Assembly (NCBI GenBank): GCA_034431435.1
Contig: DAOUDG010000095.1
Coordinates: 1 to 41,043 of the forward strand
Length of the DNA: 41,043 bases
Direction of reading: 5' to 3'
Source: JAHCIE01 sp034431435
GTDB taxonomy: Bacteria; Chloroflexota; Anaerolineae; Epilineales; JAHCIE01
Shown here: one piece after another, positions 8,363 to 15,838 of the stretch
Layout: the number at the start of each line of letters is the position of its first letter
How positions within the stretch are numbered: the first letter of the stretch is position 1
Notes under the pieces: model-generated
What the model was told of the DNA's origin: nothing
Database searches by the model: none
The model's input: the letters and a program-made list of their open reading frames with translations, nothing else
Made by a program: the position numbers and the translations under genes

Positions 8363-8476
8363 GCGGAGACTGTTGGCGCGATCCAGGGGCAGCTATCTCA
8401 CCCGATGGGAACACGGTTGCCTATGAAGCCGACACCCTGCGGACCCCAAGGATTTCCAACAACCCTTGGGGTCCGC
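8363..8476 (+). ncRNA. Candidate small RNA between an orphan promoter and a hairpin
   Basis: Inferred only from the promoter-like pair at 8328-8356 and the 13-bp stem-loop at 8439-8476. I do not recognise the sequence as SRP RNA, 6S, tmRNA or a known riboswitch. It could equally be a spacer with a fortuitous promoter. Confidence 0.25.
8439..8476. terminator. Bidirectional stem-loop at the end of the inositol-lipid operon
   Basis: A perfect 13-bp stem (GCGGACCCCAAGG 8439-8451 with CCTTGGGGTCCGC 8464-8476), loop 12 bases, ends two bases from the stop of the phosphatidyltransferase gene. No long T-run flanks it on either side, but the stem is very stable. Confidence 0.6.
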
Positions 8477-8478
8477 CC

Positions 8479-9081
8479 TTATGCAAGCTTCGCGCGGGCG
8501 ACGAGGATGCGCTGGACGGTCGTGATGAGCGTGCCGACGGCCAGGACAGCCAGCGCGATGAGCATGCTCTGGGGGAAGACCGACGACAGCAGCAGGCCGA
8601 CCACCAGGACGACGATGCGTTCCAGGCGCGTGAACCAGCCGTCCTTCATCGTTGCGCCCAGGCCCTCGACGCGGGCGCGGGTGTAGCTCACCAACAATGA
8701 GCCAATGGTGGCGATGAAGATGAGCAGCGGCTCCACGGTCGCGGGCGGTGTCGTGTTGAGATACGCGTACAGCAGGCCGAAGTAGACCACCGCCTCCGAC
8801 GCTCGGTCCAGCGTCGAGTCGAGGAAGCCGCCGAACTTGCTCACCTGCCCCGACTGCCGCGCGACGGCCCCGTCGAAGGCGTCGAAGATGGACGACAGGA
8901 TGAGCAGCACCCCGCCCCATACCCACCAACCCGCCCCCCGCGACAGCACCCACGCCACAAACACGTTGAACAGGAACCCAATCACCGTCAGCATGTTCGG
9001 CGTCAGGCCCATCCCGGCGAGAGTCCGTGCGATGGGGGTGAGGACGCCGGCGGCGAGCTGGCGCGCCTTGTCCGTGAGCAT
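8479..9081 (-). CDS. CDP-alcohol phosphatidyltransferase (probable phosphatidylinositol-phosphate synthase)
   Basis: An integral membrane enzyme of 200 residues. The complete family signature is visible: D67xxD70G71xxA74R75, then G84, D88 and D92 at the required spacings. Five to six hydrophobic helices are predicted. The family joins CDP-diacylglycerol to a small alcohol. The operon also encodes an inositol-1-phosphate synthase, a PimA-like mannosyltransferase and a PatA-like acyltransferase, so inositol 1-phosphate is the likely acceptor, as in actinobacterial PIP synthase. That choice rests on context; glycerol 3-phosphate (PgsA proper) remains possible. It is the last gene of the operon, 16 bases after the glycosyltransferase. 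Confidence 0.85.
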   Translation of the reverse strand: MLTDKARQLAAGVLTPIARTLAGMGLTPNMLTVIGFLFNVFVAWVLSRGAGWWVWGGVLLILSSIFDAFDGAVARQSGQVSKFGGFLDSTLDRASEAVVYFGLLYAYLNTTPPATVEPLLIFIATIGSLLVSYTRARVEGLGATMKDGWFTRLERIVVLVVGLLLSSVFPQSMLIALAVLAVGTLITTVQRILVARAKLA

Positions 9082-9097
9082 GATGCCTCCAGGGATG

Positions 9098-10309
9098 TTA
9101 GCGAGGGTCGAACCAGGCGGCGACGCGGTCGGCCAGGACGCGCACCGAGTGCTCGTGGCGGGCCGGCAAGCGAGCGTCGGGGGCGCAGAGCAGTTGCTCG
9201 TACATCGTGACGACCTGGCGTGTCACCTGCGGCCAGGCGTAGCTGTCAGCGGTGCGACGGCCCGCCTCGGCCAGCCGCGCCCGTCGCTGCGGGTCGCGCA
9301 GCAGGGCAATGACAGCGTCGGCGATGGCCTGCTCGTCGCGAGGCGGCACGAGCACGCCATTCACATCGTCCTGAATCACGGCCCGGTAGCCGACATTGGA
9401 CGACGCCACGACCGGCGTTCCCGCCGCCATCGCTTCGAGCAGCACGATGCCAAAGCTCTCGTAGCCCGTGGCGGGCGAGACGAAGACCTGAGCGGTCTTA
9501 TAGTAGCGCGGCAGATCCGCCCACTCCGCGTAACCCAGAAAGCGAATGTCGCGCAGCTTGTGGGCGCGGGCGTAGCGCAGGAAGGGCGCGCGGTCGTCCT
9601 TACTGTACGCCCCTACGACCAGTAGCCGCGCCTCGGGCACGGCCGCCTTGATACGCGCATAGGCGCGTAGCAGGTAGCGGAAGCCCTTGCGGCTCTCCAG
9701 GCGACCGACGAACAGGATATTTAGCTTGCCATCATCGAACTGGGGAATAGGCTGGAGGTCAGGCGAGCTGAAGCGAGTCACCTCTACGCCGTTGGGGATG
9801 ATTGTGTAATCGGCGGGAAAGTATTGGGCAATGTAGTCGCGGGCCGCGACTGAGACGGCGATGCGGCCATCCAGCCGGTCGAGGAAGGGCGTCACCAGCC
9901 CACCCATGTACTGAAAGCCGTAATGGGCCGAGTCGCGGTACGAGTGGAACGTACCAACGTTGACGCAATGGGAATGGCGCAGCGCCGCCAGGGGCAGGAT
10001 GGGCGCGGTCGGCTCGTGGACGTGCAGGATGTCGAATCGACCCTCGGCCAGGATACCCTTGACGCGCTGATAGAGCCGGGGCGAGACGCCCACCCGCGCC
10101 ACCGAGCCGCTGAAGGGGATGGGCCACACCGCCCCGCTGAGCTTGATTACGTTGCCCTCGAGCGAGTCGTTATCGGTGGACGAGGCGGCAATGATGGTGG
10201 TGGCGTGGCCGAGGTGGCGCAGCTCGCGATCGAGGCACTTGATGTGCTCTGTCACGCCGCCAGGATAGGGGAAATCGTAAGGTGAAACGAGCGCGATGCG
10301 CATTCTCAT
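9098..10309 (-). CDS. GT4 glycosyltransferase, PimA-like
   Basis: A retaining GT-B glycosyltransferase of 403 residues. The N-terminus MRIALVSPYDFPYPGGVTEH matches the PimA/GT4 acceptor-domain start with its GGV loop. The C-terminal nucleotide-sugar site shows YESFGIVLLEAMAAGTPVVAS, containing the E-x7-E motif. PimA transfers mannose from GDP-mannose to phosphatidylinositol on the cytoplasmic face. That role is inferred from similarity and from the flanking PI synthase, acyltransferase and inositol-phosphate synthase genes. The last 30 residues are unconserved. An ATG six bases downstream (10303) is an alternative start. Confidence 0.85.
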   Translation of the reverse strand: MRMRIALVSPYDFPYPGGVTEHIKCLDRELRHLGHATTIIAASSTDNDSLEGNVIKLSGAVWPIPFSGSVARVGVSPRLYQRVKGILAEGRFDILHVHEPTAPILPLAALRHSHCVNVGTFHSYRDSAHYGFQYMGGLVTPFLDRLDGRIAVSVAARDYIAQYFPADYTIIPNGVEVTRFSSPDLQPIPQFDDGKLNILFVGRLESRKGFRYLLRAYARIKAAVPEARLLVVGAYSKDDRAPFLRYARAHKLRDIRFLGYAEWADLPRYYKTAQVFVSPATGYESFGIVLLEAMAAGTPVVASSNVGYRAVIQDDVNGVLVPPRDEQAIADAVIALLRDPQRRARLAEAGRRTADSYAWPQVTRQVVTMYEQLLCAPDARLPARHEHSVRVLADRVAAWFDPR

Positions 10310-10382
10310 GTCCCTGTGCAGGCCGACGAGGCCCGACAGTTCAACCAGGATGAGTCAATGATACCCGAAAGCAGGGCATAAG

Positions 10383-11303
10383 TCACGCTGCCGCCGCCTC
10401 GTCGTCTGACATCTCGGCCGCCCAGCGCCAGATGGGGTTGAACATCGTCCACTCCGTGGGGTGGGACCTGATCCAGCGCTCCAACACCGCCGTAATCTGC
10501 CTCGTCCCCGCGAGGATGTCCGCCTCACGATCCCCCGTGCGCTCGACGATGATCGCCGGCTCAAAAACTGTGTGAAACGTGCCGTCAGGCGCCCATCGCG
10601 AGTAGCCGGGCAGGATGGGCGCGTTGGTCAGGAGCGCCAGGCGCGCCGGACCCTGCGGCATCAGGGCGGGCGCGCCGAAGAAGTCGATCACCACACCGGT
10701 GCGCGTCGAATCGTAATCCACCGCGATGGCGATTGTCTCGCCACGCCGCAGACAGCGAATAATCTCCATGCCTGACGTATCAGCCGGGATGCCCCGCCCT
10801 CCGAAGCCCTCCCGCAACTCAATCACAAAGTCAAACAGGCGTTGGGGCTTGATGGCCTCGGCAGGCGCGGTCGGCCGCAGCCCCCGGTCACGACGAACGA
10901 CCTCCGCGACATGCTCCAGAATCCCCAGGTGCGCCACCATGATGATGACGGGTTTGTTGGGTTGAACCACAGCGTCAAAGTGCTCCCAACCTTCGACGGT
11001 GTGCCCGTGCGCCCACTCGGCGTCGCTCATGTGGGGGCGAAACGTAATATAGTAGCGGTGAAGCTGGTGAATCAGCGCAGCGCGGGCGGTCGCCTCCACC
11101 TGGGCCTCGGACGCCTGGGGGCCGAGGACGTGGCGGAAGTTGTCCATAGCGGCAGCGCGGGTGTCGGCGGCGAAACGAAACGTCAACGCGCCCAGCCAGC
11201 GGAACAGCCGCTCGCCCAGTGCGGGCGGCAGGCTGTTCGCCAGCCAGTATAGGACCTTCCAGAGGTAGTACGGACGCTCGGCGGAGTCGAACAGGCGATT
11301 CAT
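10383..11303 (-). CDS. LpxL/PatA-family lysophospholipid acyltransferase
   Basis: The protein has 306 residues of the HtrB/LpxL/PatA acyltransferase family. The catalytic H-x4-E box reads AHLGILEH (about residues 123-130; His and Glu both present). A conserved AVDYDSTRTGVVIDFFGAPA block follows, the counterpart of the family's D-x-F-G-x-PA segment. It has an N-terminal hydrophobic anchor rather than a cleaved signal. In actinobacteria the homologue PatA acylates the mannose of PIM1 and sits next to pgsA and pimA; the same neighbours are present here, so acylation of a glycosylated phosphatidylinositol is likely. The protein ends in an acidic-Ala tail. Confidence 0.85.
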   Translation of the reverse strand: MNRLFDSAERPYYLWKVLYWLANSLPPALGERLFRWLGALTFRFAADTRAAAMDNFRHVLGPQASEAQVEATARAALIHQLHRYYITFRPHMSDAEWAHGHTVEGWEHFDAVVQPNKPVIIMVAHLGILEHVAEVVRRDRGLRPTAPAEAIKPQRLFDFVIELREGFGGRGIPADTSGMEIIRCLRRGETIAIAVDYDSTRTGVVIDFFGAPALMPQGPARLALLTNAPILPGYSRWAPDGTFHTVFEPAIIVERTGDREADILAGTRQITAVLERWIRSHPTEWTMFNPIWRWAAEMSDDEAAAA

Positions 11304-11317
11304 AGGCGGCGATGAAA

Positions 11318-11363
11318 GTCGGAACTCACGGGAAGGAGTTTAGCCGTCCCCGTGAGTTCCGAC
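11318..11363. terminator. Strong stem-loop between ino1 and the acyltransferase gene
   Basis: Perfect 15-bp arms (GTCGGAACTCACGGG 11318-11332 and CCCGTGAGTTCCGAC 11349-11363) enclose 16 bases. On the minus strand TTTCATC follows. It lies after the inositol-phosphate synthase stop, so it could reduce read-through into the lipid genes and leave ino1 more highly expressed. Confidence 0.65.
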
Positions 11364-11384
11364 AAGTTTGGCTCAGCTGTGCGT

Positions 11385-12557
11385 CTACGCTTCGTGGCCG
11401 TTAGTTGGCCCGACGTTGGCCGCCACACTCTCGGCCGCCATCAGCGCCGCTTCCTTGCGCTTGCGCTTACCGCGCGTGTCGGCGACCGCCTCGTCGGCAA
11501 TGAAGGCCTCGACCATGTCGCGGGCCAGGTCGTCGGGAATCTGGACCGGTGGCGACTTCATCAGGTAGGCCGACGGGCCTTCCAGCGAGCCGCTCAGGCC
11601 GCGATCCATGCCAATCTTGACCAGGCGCAGGGCGTCGATGATGACACCCGCCGAGTTGGGCGAGTCCCACACCTCGAGCTTGACCTCCATCTCCAGTGGC
11701 ACGTTGCCGAAGGTCGTGCCCTCCATGCGAATGTAGCACCACTTGCGGTCGGTCAGCCACGGCACGTGGTCGCTGGGGCCGACGTGGACGTTGTCGTGGC
11801 CCATGTCATAGGGCAACTGGGAAACGACGGCGTTGGTCTTGGAGATCTTCTTGCTTTCCAGGCGCTCACGCTCCAACATGTTGTAGAAGTCGGTATTGCC
11901 GCCGAAATTGAGCTGGTAGGTGCGGTCGAGGCGCACGCCCCGGTCGCGGAACAGGTTGGTTAGCACGCGATGGGTGATGGTCGCGCCCACTTGCGACTTC
12001 ACGTCGTCGCCGATCATCGGCAGGCCCTTAGCCTTGAAGCGCTCCTGCCAATACGGCTCGCGGGCGATAAAAACCGGAATGCCGTTGACGAAACCGCAGC
12101 CCGCTTCCAGGATATGCTCGACGTACCACTTCGTTGCCATCTCACTGCCCACGGGCAGGAAGTTCACGACTACGTCGGTTTTCGTCTCGCGCAGAATCCG
12201 GGTGATGTCAGCGGTTGGGCCAGGGGCCTTGGTAATCAATTCCTTGAGGTACTTGCCCAGGCCGTCGTGGGTCATGCCACGATAGACCGGCACACCCAAA
12301 TGCGGAACGTCGGCGAACTTGTAGGTGTTATTGGGGCCGGACCAGATTGCCTCGCTGAGGTCCTTGCCCACCTTGTCCGCGTCGATGTCGAAGGCCGCGC
12401 TAAACTCGATGTCGCCGACGTGGTAGCCGCCCAGGTCGACGTGCATTAGCCCTGGCACGAACTCGTCGGCCCTGGCGTTCTTGTAGAAGTGGACGCCCTG
12501 CACAAGGGCCGAGGCGCAGTTCCCGACACCGATGATCGCGACACGCAATTTGCCCAT
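11385..12557 (-). CDS. ino1: Inositol-1-phosphate synthase (myo-inositol-phosphate synthase)
   Basis: Converts glucose 6-phosphate to inositol 1-phosphate with NAD as internal redox cofactor. The 390 residues fit the shorter actinobacterial/archaeal class. Visible are the NAD site VAIIGVGNCASALVQG (residues 6-21), the VVVNFLPVGSE block, the catalytic lysine region GDDVKSQVGAT and the substrate loop NFGGNTDFYNM. The C-terminal 35 residues, rich in Lys/Arg then Ala, are unconserved. The ribosome site AGAGGAAA lies upstream of the ATG. It is the first gene of the minus-strand lipid cluster and supplies the inositol head group. Confidence 0.95.
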   Translation of the reverse strand: MGKLRVAIIGVGNCASALVQGVHFYKNARADEFVPGLMHVDLGGYHVGDIEFSAAFDIDADKVGKDLSEAIWSGPNNTYKFADVPHLGVPVYRGMTHDGLGKYLKELITKAPGPTADITRILRETKTDVVVNFLPVGSEMATKWYVEHILEAGCGFVNGIPVFIAREPYWQERFKAKGLPMIGDDVKSQVGATITHRVLTNLFRDRGVRLDRTYQLNFGGNTDFYNMLERERLESKKISKTNAVVSQLPYDMGHDNVHVGPSDHVPWLTDRKWCYIRMEGTTFGNVPLEMEVKLEVWDSPNSAGVIIDALRLVKIGMDRGLSGSLEGPSAYLMKSPPVQIPDDLARDMVEAFIADEAVADTRGKRKRKEAALMAAESVAANVGPTNGHEA

Positions 12558-12670
12558 TGGTATTTTCCTCTGTTCTCCAGCCTGGCTGGTACGACTGCAA
12601 CACCTAAACCGTCATATATGATACGTAGCTATCGCCCTGACTTACCTCCACGATGGGAAACGCACCCCGG

Positions 12671-13045
12671 TCACGCTCCGCCGAAATCCTTGATGTCCAG
12701 GTAGTCCTGGATGACCTCGGTGGCCTCCACCCACCCGTAGCACACCACCGCCAGGTAGCCCTGCTCGGCCAGCCGCTCCAACCACTCTAGCTGATAGTCG
12801 GTGGGCTTGTTCGCGCCATACTTCAACTCAATGAACAGGCCGTGCCAGCCCCGCCGCGGCACCGGCAAGCACACATCCGGCACACCCGGCTTGACCCCCT
12901 CGCGCTGCATCTGGACGGCGATAAGTTTGTCACGCTTGCCCCCATTGGGGATGGCGAACAACAGGCCCAGTTCGGGGTAGCGGCTCGCCAGGTGGCCCGC
13001 CCACTTGAACAGCGCTACCTGCTCGTCGTGCTCCTGGCGGCGCAT
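12671..13045 (-). CDS. Stand-alone VRR-NUC domain nuclease-like protein
   Basis: A 124-residue PD-(D/E)xK nuclease fold of the VRR-NUC group. Readable motifs are the N-terminal E-x-x-VALFKWA helix, NGGKR, the metal-site VPDVCLP, then FIELKYG with the catalytic E-x-K, and the C-terminal QLEWLERLAEQGY helix. VRR-NUC domains occur in phage proteins, in Fan1 and as small single-domain proteins. The start overlaps the prfB stop by one base (TAATG), so translation is probably coupled to release factor 2. A role in DNA repair or processing is possible but not shown by context. There are no phage genes around it. Confidence 0.82.
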   Translation of the reverse strand: MRRQEHDEQVALFKWAGHLASRYPELGLLFAIPNGGKRDKLIAVQMQREGVKPGVPDVCLPVPRRGWHGLFIELKYGANKPTDYQLEWLERLAEQGYLAVVCYGWVEATEVIQDYLDIKDFGGA

Positions 13046-14161
13046 TACCCGGCGATCTCACCCACGCCAATCTGGTCCTTCAGATAGGCCTGGATGAAGT
13101 CGTCCAGGTCGCCATCGAGGACAGCCCCAGTCTGGCTGGTTTCGTGCTCGGTGCGCAGATCCTTGACCATCTGGTAAGGCTGCAAGACGTAGGAGCGAAT
13201 CTGGTTGCCCCAACCCGCCTCTTTGTGAACGCCCTTCAGCCGCGCCTGTTCGGCCTCACGCCGCTCGATCTCCAGGTCCAATAGTTTGCCGCGTAGAATC
13301 TTGAGCGCCACCTCCTTGTTCTGCAACTGGCTACGCTCGTTCTGTACCGCGACGACGATGCCGGTCGGGATGTGGGTGATGCGGACAGCGGTGCTGTTCT
13401 TCTGCACGTTCTGGCCGCCCGCTCCCTGGGCGCGAAATACGTCCATCTTGATGTCGTCGGGGTTGATGCTCACCTGGACGTCGTCCTCGATCTCAGGCAG
13501 CACCTCCACCAGGGCGAAGGACGTGTGGCGACGCTTGGCGCTATCGAAGGGCGAGATGCGCACCAGGCGATGCACGCCGCGCTCGGCCTTCAGGTAGCCG
13601 TAGGCCCACGACCCGGTAATCTCCACCTGCGCGCTCAGGATGCCCGCCTCCTCGCCGTCGCGCTGGTCCACCACGTCGGCCTTGAAGCGGTGGCGCTCCG
13701 CCCAGCGCAGGTACATGCGCAACAGCATCGACGCCCAATCCTGGGCCTCGGTGCCGCCCGCCCCGGCGTGGATGCTGAGGATGGCGTTGTTGCGGTCGTA
13801 CTCTCCCGACAGGAGCAGATGAAACTCCAGGCCGGCCAGCTCTTTTTCCAGGGCCACTGTCTCTGTGGCTAGCTCCTGGCGCGACGCCGCGTCGTCTTCG
13901 CCCTCCGTCAGCGCCCACAGCTCGGCGGCGTCGTCGATGCGCTGCCGAATGCCGCGCCAGGTGTCCACCTCATCGCGCCGCTCGGCAATCTCACGCATGA
14001 CGCCCTGGGCGCGCTGCGGGTCGTCCCAGAAATCGGCGGCCTGGGTTTGCGCCTCTAGTGCGGCGATCTGCTTCTCCGTCGCCGCGACGTCAAAGTCGCC
14101 CCCAGATGGTCTCGACCCGCCGCTGCATGTCGGCCAGGCGGGTGGGGATATCGGTCAACAT
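13045..14161 (-). CDS. prfB: Peptide chain release factor 2, with programmed +1 frameshift
   Basis: Recognises UGA and UAA stop codons and triggers peptide release. The gene starts at ATG 14161 (AGGAG six bases upstream) and reads 23 codons to an in-frame TGA at 14092-14090. It continues in the +1 frame from GAC 14091 to TAA 13045, giving 371 residues, close to the usual 365. A plain scan sees only a start at 13998. The site GGGGG-CGA-CTT-TGA-C carries the Shine-Dalgarno-like G-run three bases before CTT, as in E. coli. Domain landmarks are the SPF anticodon-reading tripeptide (VRISPFDSAK) and the GGQ catalytic motif (RAQGAGGQNVQ). The frameshift lets RF2 sense its own level. Confidence 0.97.
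14089..14104 (-). promoter_or_regulatory. prfB programmed frameshift signal
   Basis: Read on the minus strand as TGG GGG CGA CTT TGA C. The run of five G pairs with the anti-Shine-Dalgarno, CTT is the slippery codon, TGA is the slow stop, and the following C weakens termination. The skipped base is 14092. The spacing equals that of the well-studied E. coli site. Confidence 0.95.
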
Positions 14162-14183
14162 GGCTGCTCCTTTGAATCACACA

Positions 14184-14221
14184 CGGCCGACGTCGGGTTG
14201 GACCACCACCCGCGTCGGCCG
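14184..14221. terminator. Stem-loop between ftsY and prfB
   Basis: Arms CGGCCGACG (14184-14192) and CGTCGGCCG (14213-14221) pair over 9 bp. After a one-base bulge, CGGGT/ACCCG (14194-14198/14208-14212) adds 5 bp, leaving a 9-base loop. It lies between the ftsY stop and the prfB ribosome site, and probably attenuates read-through from ftsY. Confidence 0.6.
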
Positions 14222-14236
14222 CGCACAGGGGCGGGG

Positions 14237-15184
14237 TCAAGCCCGCGTGGTGGCCGGTTCCTCGAACAGCGCGTCGACGTACTCACGGGCGTCGAACTGC
14301 GCCATGTCGTCGATCTTCTCGCCAGTACCGATGAACTGGATGGGCACACCCAACTCGCGGACGATGGCGAAGGCGATGCCGCCTTTAGCCGTCCCGTCGA
14401 GCTTGGTCAGCACCAGGCCAGTCAGCGGTGTGGCCTCGGCGAACACCTTTGCCTGGGTCAGGCCGTTCTGGCCGGTCGTCGCGTCCAGTACCAGCAACGT
14501 CTCGTGGGGCGCGCGGTGGACCTGCTTGTTGGCGATGGCGCGCACCTTCTCCAGCTCTTTCATCAGGTTGAACTTGGTGTGCAGGCGGCCCGCCGTATCG
14601 ATGATGAGCACGTCGGCCCGCCGCGCCAGGGCCGCGTTGATGGCATCGTAGACCACCGCGCCGGGGTCCGCCCCCTGGGTCGTGGCGATGACCTCCACGC
14701 CTGCGCGGTCGCCCCACACCTTCAACTGGTCGATGGCCGCCGCGCGGAAGGTGTCGCCCGCCGCCAGCATGACCTTGCGGCCCTCGTCGCGGAAATAGCG
14801 CGCCAACTTGCCAATGGTCGTTGTCTTGCCAGAGCCGTTGACGCCAACGACGAGAATCACCGTCAGCAGACGGTCACCCACATCCGGCTGGCGCATCGGC
14901 CCCGCCAGAATGCCCACCAGGCGATCCTTGAGCATGGTCTTGACGCGATCCGTGCGGCGGATACCCTGTTGTAGGGCCGTGGCGCGCAGTTCCTCGACCA
15001 GGTCGCCCGCCAGCGTCGCGCCCACGTCGGCTCGAATCAGCAACTCTTCCAGCTCATCCCACGTCTCCGGCGTGACGTCGCCGCCGCCGAGCAGCTCACC
15101 GATGCGGTTGAACAGTCCGCCCTGGCGCGTCTTCTCGAGAGTGTGTTCGATTTGCTGTTTCTCTTGGGGTCGTCGAAAAAACAC
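14237..15184 (-). CDS. ftsY: Signal recognition particle receptor FtsY
   Basis: SRP receptor GTPase that docks ribosome-SRP complexes at the membrane. The protein has 315 residues with a short N-terminal region lacking the long acidic A domain of E. coli, as in many bacteria. The four-helix N domain (about 15-95) is followed by the G domain: G1 GVNGSGKTT (114-122), the DTFRAAA loop, DTAGR (196-200), TKLDGTAKGG (260-269) and the closing GTGEKIDDM. The start is GTG 15184 with AAGGAG seven bases upstream. It has its own promoter and a terminator-like stem behind it. Confidence 0.97.
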   Translation of the reverse strand: MFFRRPQEKQQIEHTLEKTRQGGLFNRIGELLGGGDVTPETWDELEELLIRADVGATLAGDLVEELRATALQQGIRRTDRVKTMLKDRLVGILAGPMRQPDVGDRLLTVILVVGVNGSGKTTTIGKLARYFRDEGRKVMLAAGDTFRAAAIDQLKVWGDRAGVEVIATTQGADPGAVVYDAINAALARRADVLIIDTAGRLHTKFNLMKELEKVRAIANKQVHRAPHETLLVLDATTGQNGLTQAKVFAEATPLTGLVLTKLDGTAKGGIAFAIVRELGVPIQFIGTGEKIDDMAQFDAREYVDALFEEPATTRA

Positions 15185-15214
15185 TGAAGCTCCTTACCCT
15201 GGATGGCGTTCTCT

Positions 15215-15244
15215 ATTATAGGCTCGTTCCGAGAGGCGTTACAA
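15215..15244 (-). promoter_or_regulatory. Promoter of ftsY
   Basis: On the minus strand TTGTAA (15244-15239) and a perfect TATAAT (15220-15215) are 18 bases apart. Transcription would begin near 15208, about 24 bases before the GTG start. Confidence 0.7.
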
Positions 15245-15317
15245 ACGGTAGGCGCGATCACAGGCCGACGACGACCGACCACCACAGTCGCTCATTATGT
15301 CCATTCTACCCGACTTC

Positions 15318-15761
15318 TTAGCCCTGCGGGTTGCGCGCCAGCCAGGCCAGGGCGCGACGGGCAAACTCCTGCTCGGTGGCAAAGGTCAGTAGCCTGGGCG
15401 CGTCCTGGGCGGAGACCCACACCGGCTCGAAACGCTGGGCGTCGCTGGCCGTGCGCGGCAGGGTGTCGTCGCCGTCGAGAGCCATGAGATAGGCGTACTC
15501 GTTGCGTCGCGTCCAGCGCCCATAGCGGTCAAACTCGGCGCTCTGCTTGCCCAGACTCGCCAGGGTGCGCAGAGCCGCGTAGCCAGTCTCCTCGGTCACT
15601 TCGCGGCGCGCCGCCTCCTCATAGCTCTCGCCAGTCTCGACATGGCCTTTGGGCATACGCATCTCTGGGGTATCGGTCTTGCGGACCAGTAGTAGCAGGC
15701 CATCGCGGACGACAAAGCCGCCCGCCGATTCGTAGAAGTCGGTGGAAGTTTTCTTTGGCAT
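15318..15761 (-). CDS. Nudix hydrolase
   Basis: About 147 residues from the ATG at 15761; a start at 15779 would add six residues. The full Nudix box is visible: G-HVETG-E-SYEEAAR-REVTEETGY, matching G-x5-E-x7-REU-x-EE-x-GU. The N-terminal SAGGFVVRDGLLLLVRK and the MPKGHVE turn resemble the diadenosine polyphosphate (MutT/Ap4A) hydrolase group. A likely role is removal of an unwanted nucleoside diphosphate derivative, but the substrate is unknown. A TATACT hexamer lies only 10 bases before the ATG, so a near-leaderless transcript is possible. Confidence 0.9.
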   Translation of the reverse strand: MPKKTSTDFYESAGGFVVRDGLLLLVRKTDTPEMRMPKGHVETGESYEEAARREVTEETGYAALRTLASLGKQSAEFDRYGRWTRRNEYAYLMALDGDDTLPRTASDAQRFEPVWVSAQDAPRLLTFATEQEFARRALAWLARNPQG

Positions 15762-15780
15762 GCGCCAAGTATAGCACACC

Positions 15781-15809
15781 TTGAGACAGGTGGGCGCGCA
15801 TGGTATAAT
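15781..15809 (+). promoter_or_regulatory. Promoter of the moaC-to-selD gene run
   Basis: TTGAGA (15781-15786) and TATAAT (15804-15809) are 17 bases apart. Transcription would start near 15816, about 23 bases before the moaC GTG. No other strong promoter is apparent before selD. Confidence 0.8.
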
Positions 15810-15838
15810 TATCCGTATGCTGGTTGAGGAAGAAATCT

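Noticed and set aside
8273..8686. Plus-strand open frame with a good AGGAGGAG ribosome site starting MDRTCKRHTS.
   Set aside because: It runs deep into the antisense of the phosphatidyltransferase gene, has no family features, and its stop lies inside that gene. It is a GC-rich shadow frame.
13045..13998. prfB starting at ATG 13998 as a normal 317-residue gene.
   Set aside because: It lacks about 54 N-terminal residues. The upstream zero-frame start, ribosome site and CTT-TGA-C site form a complete frameshift cassette.
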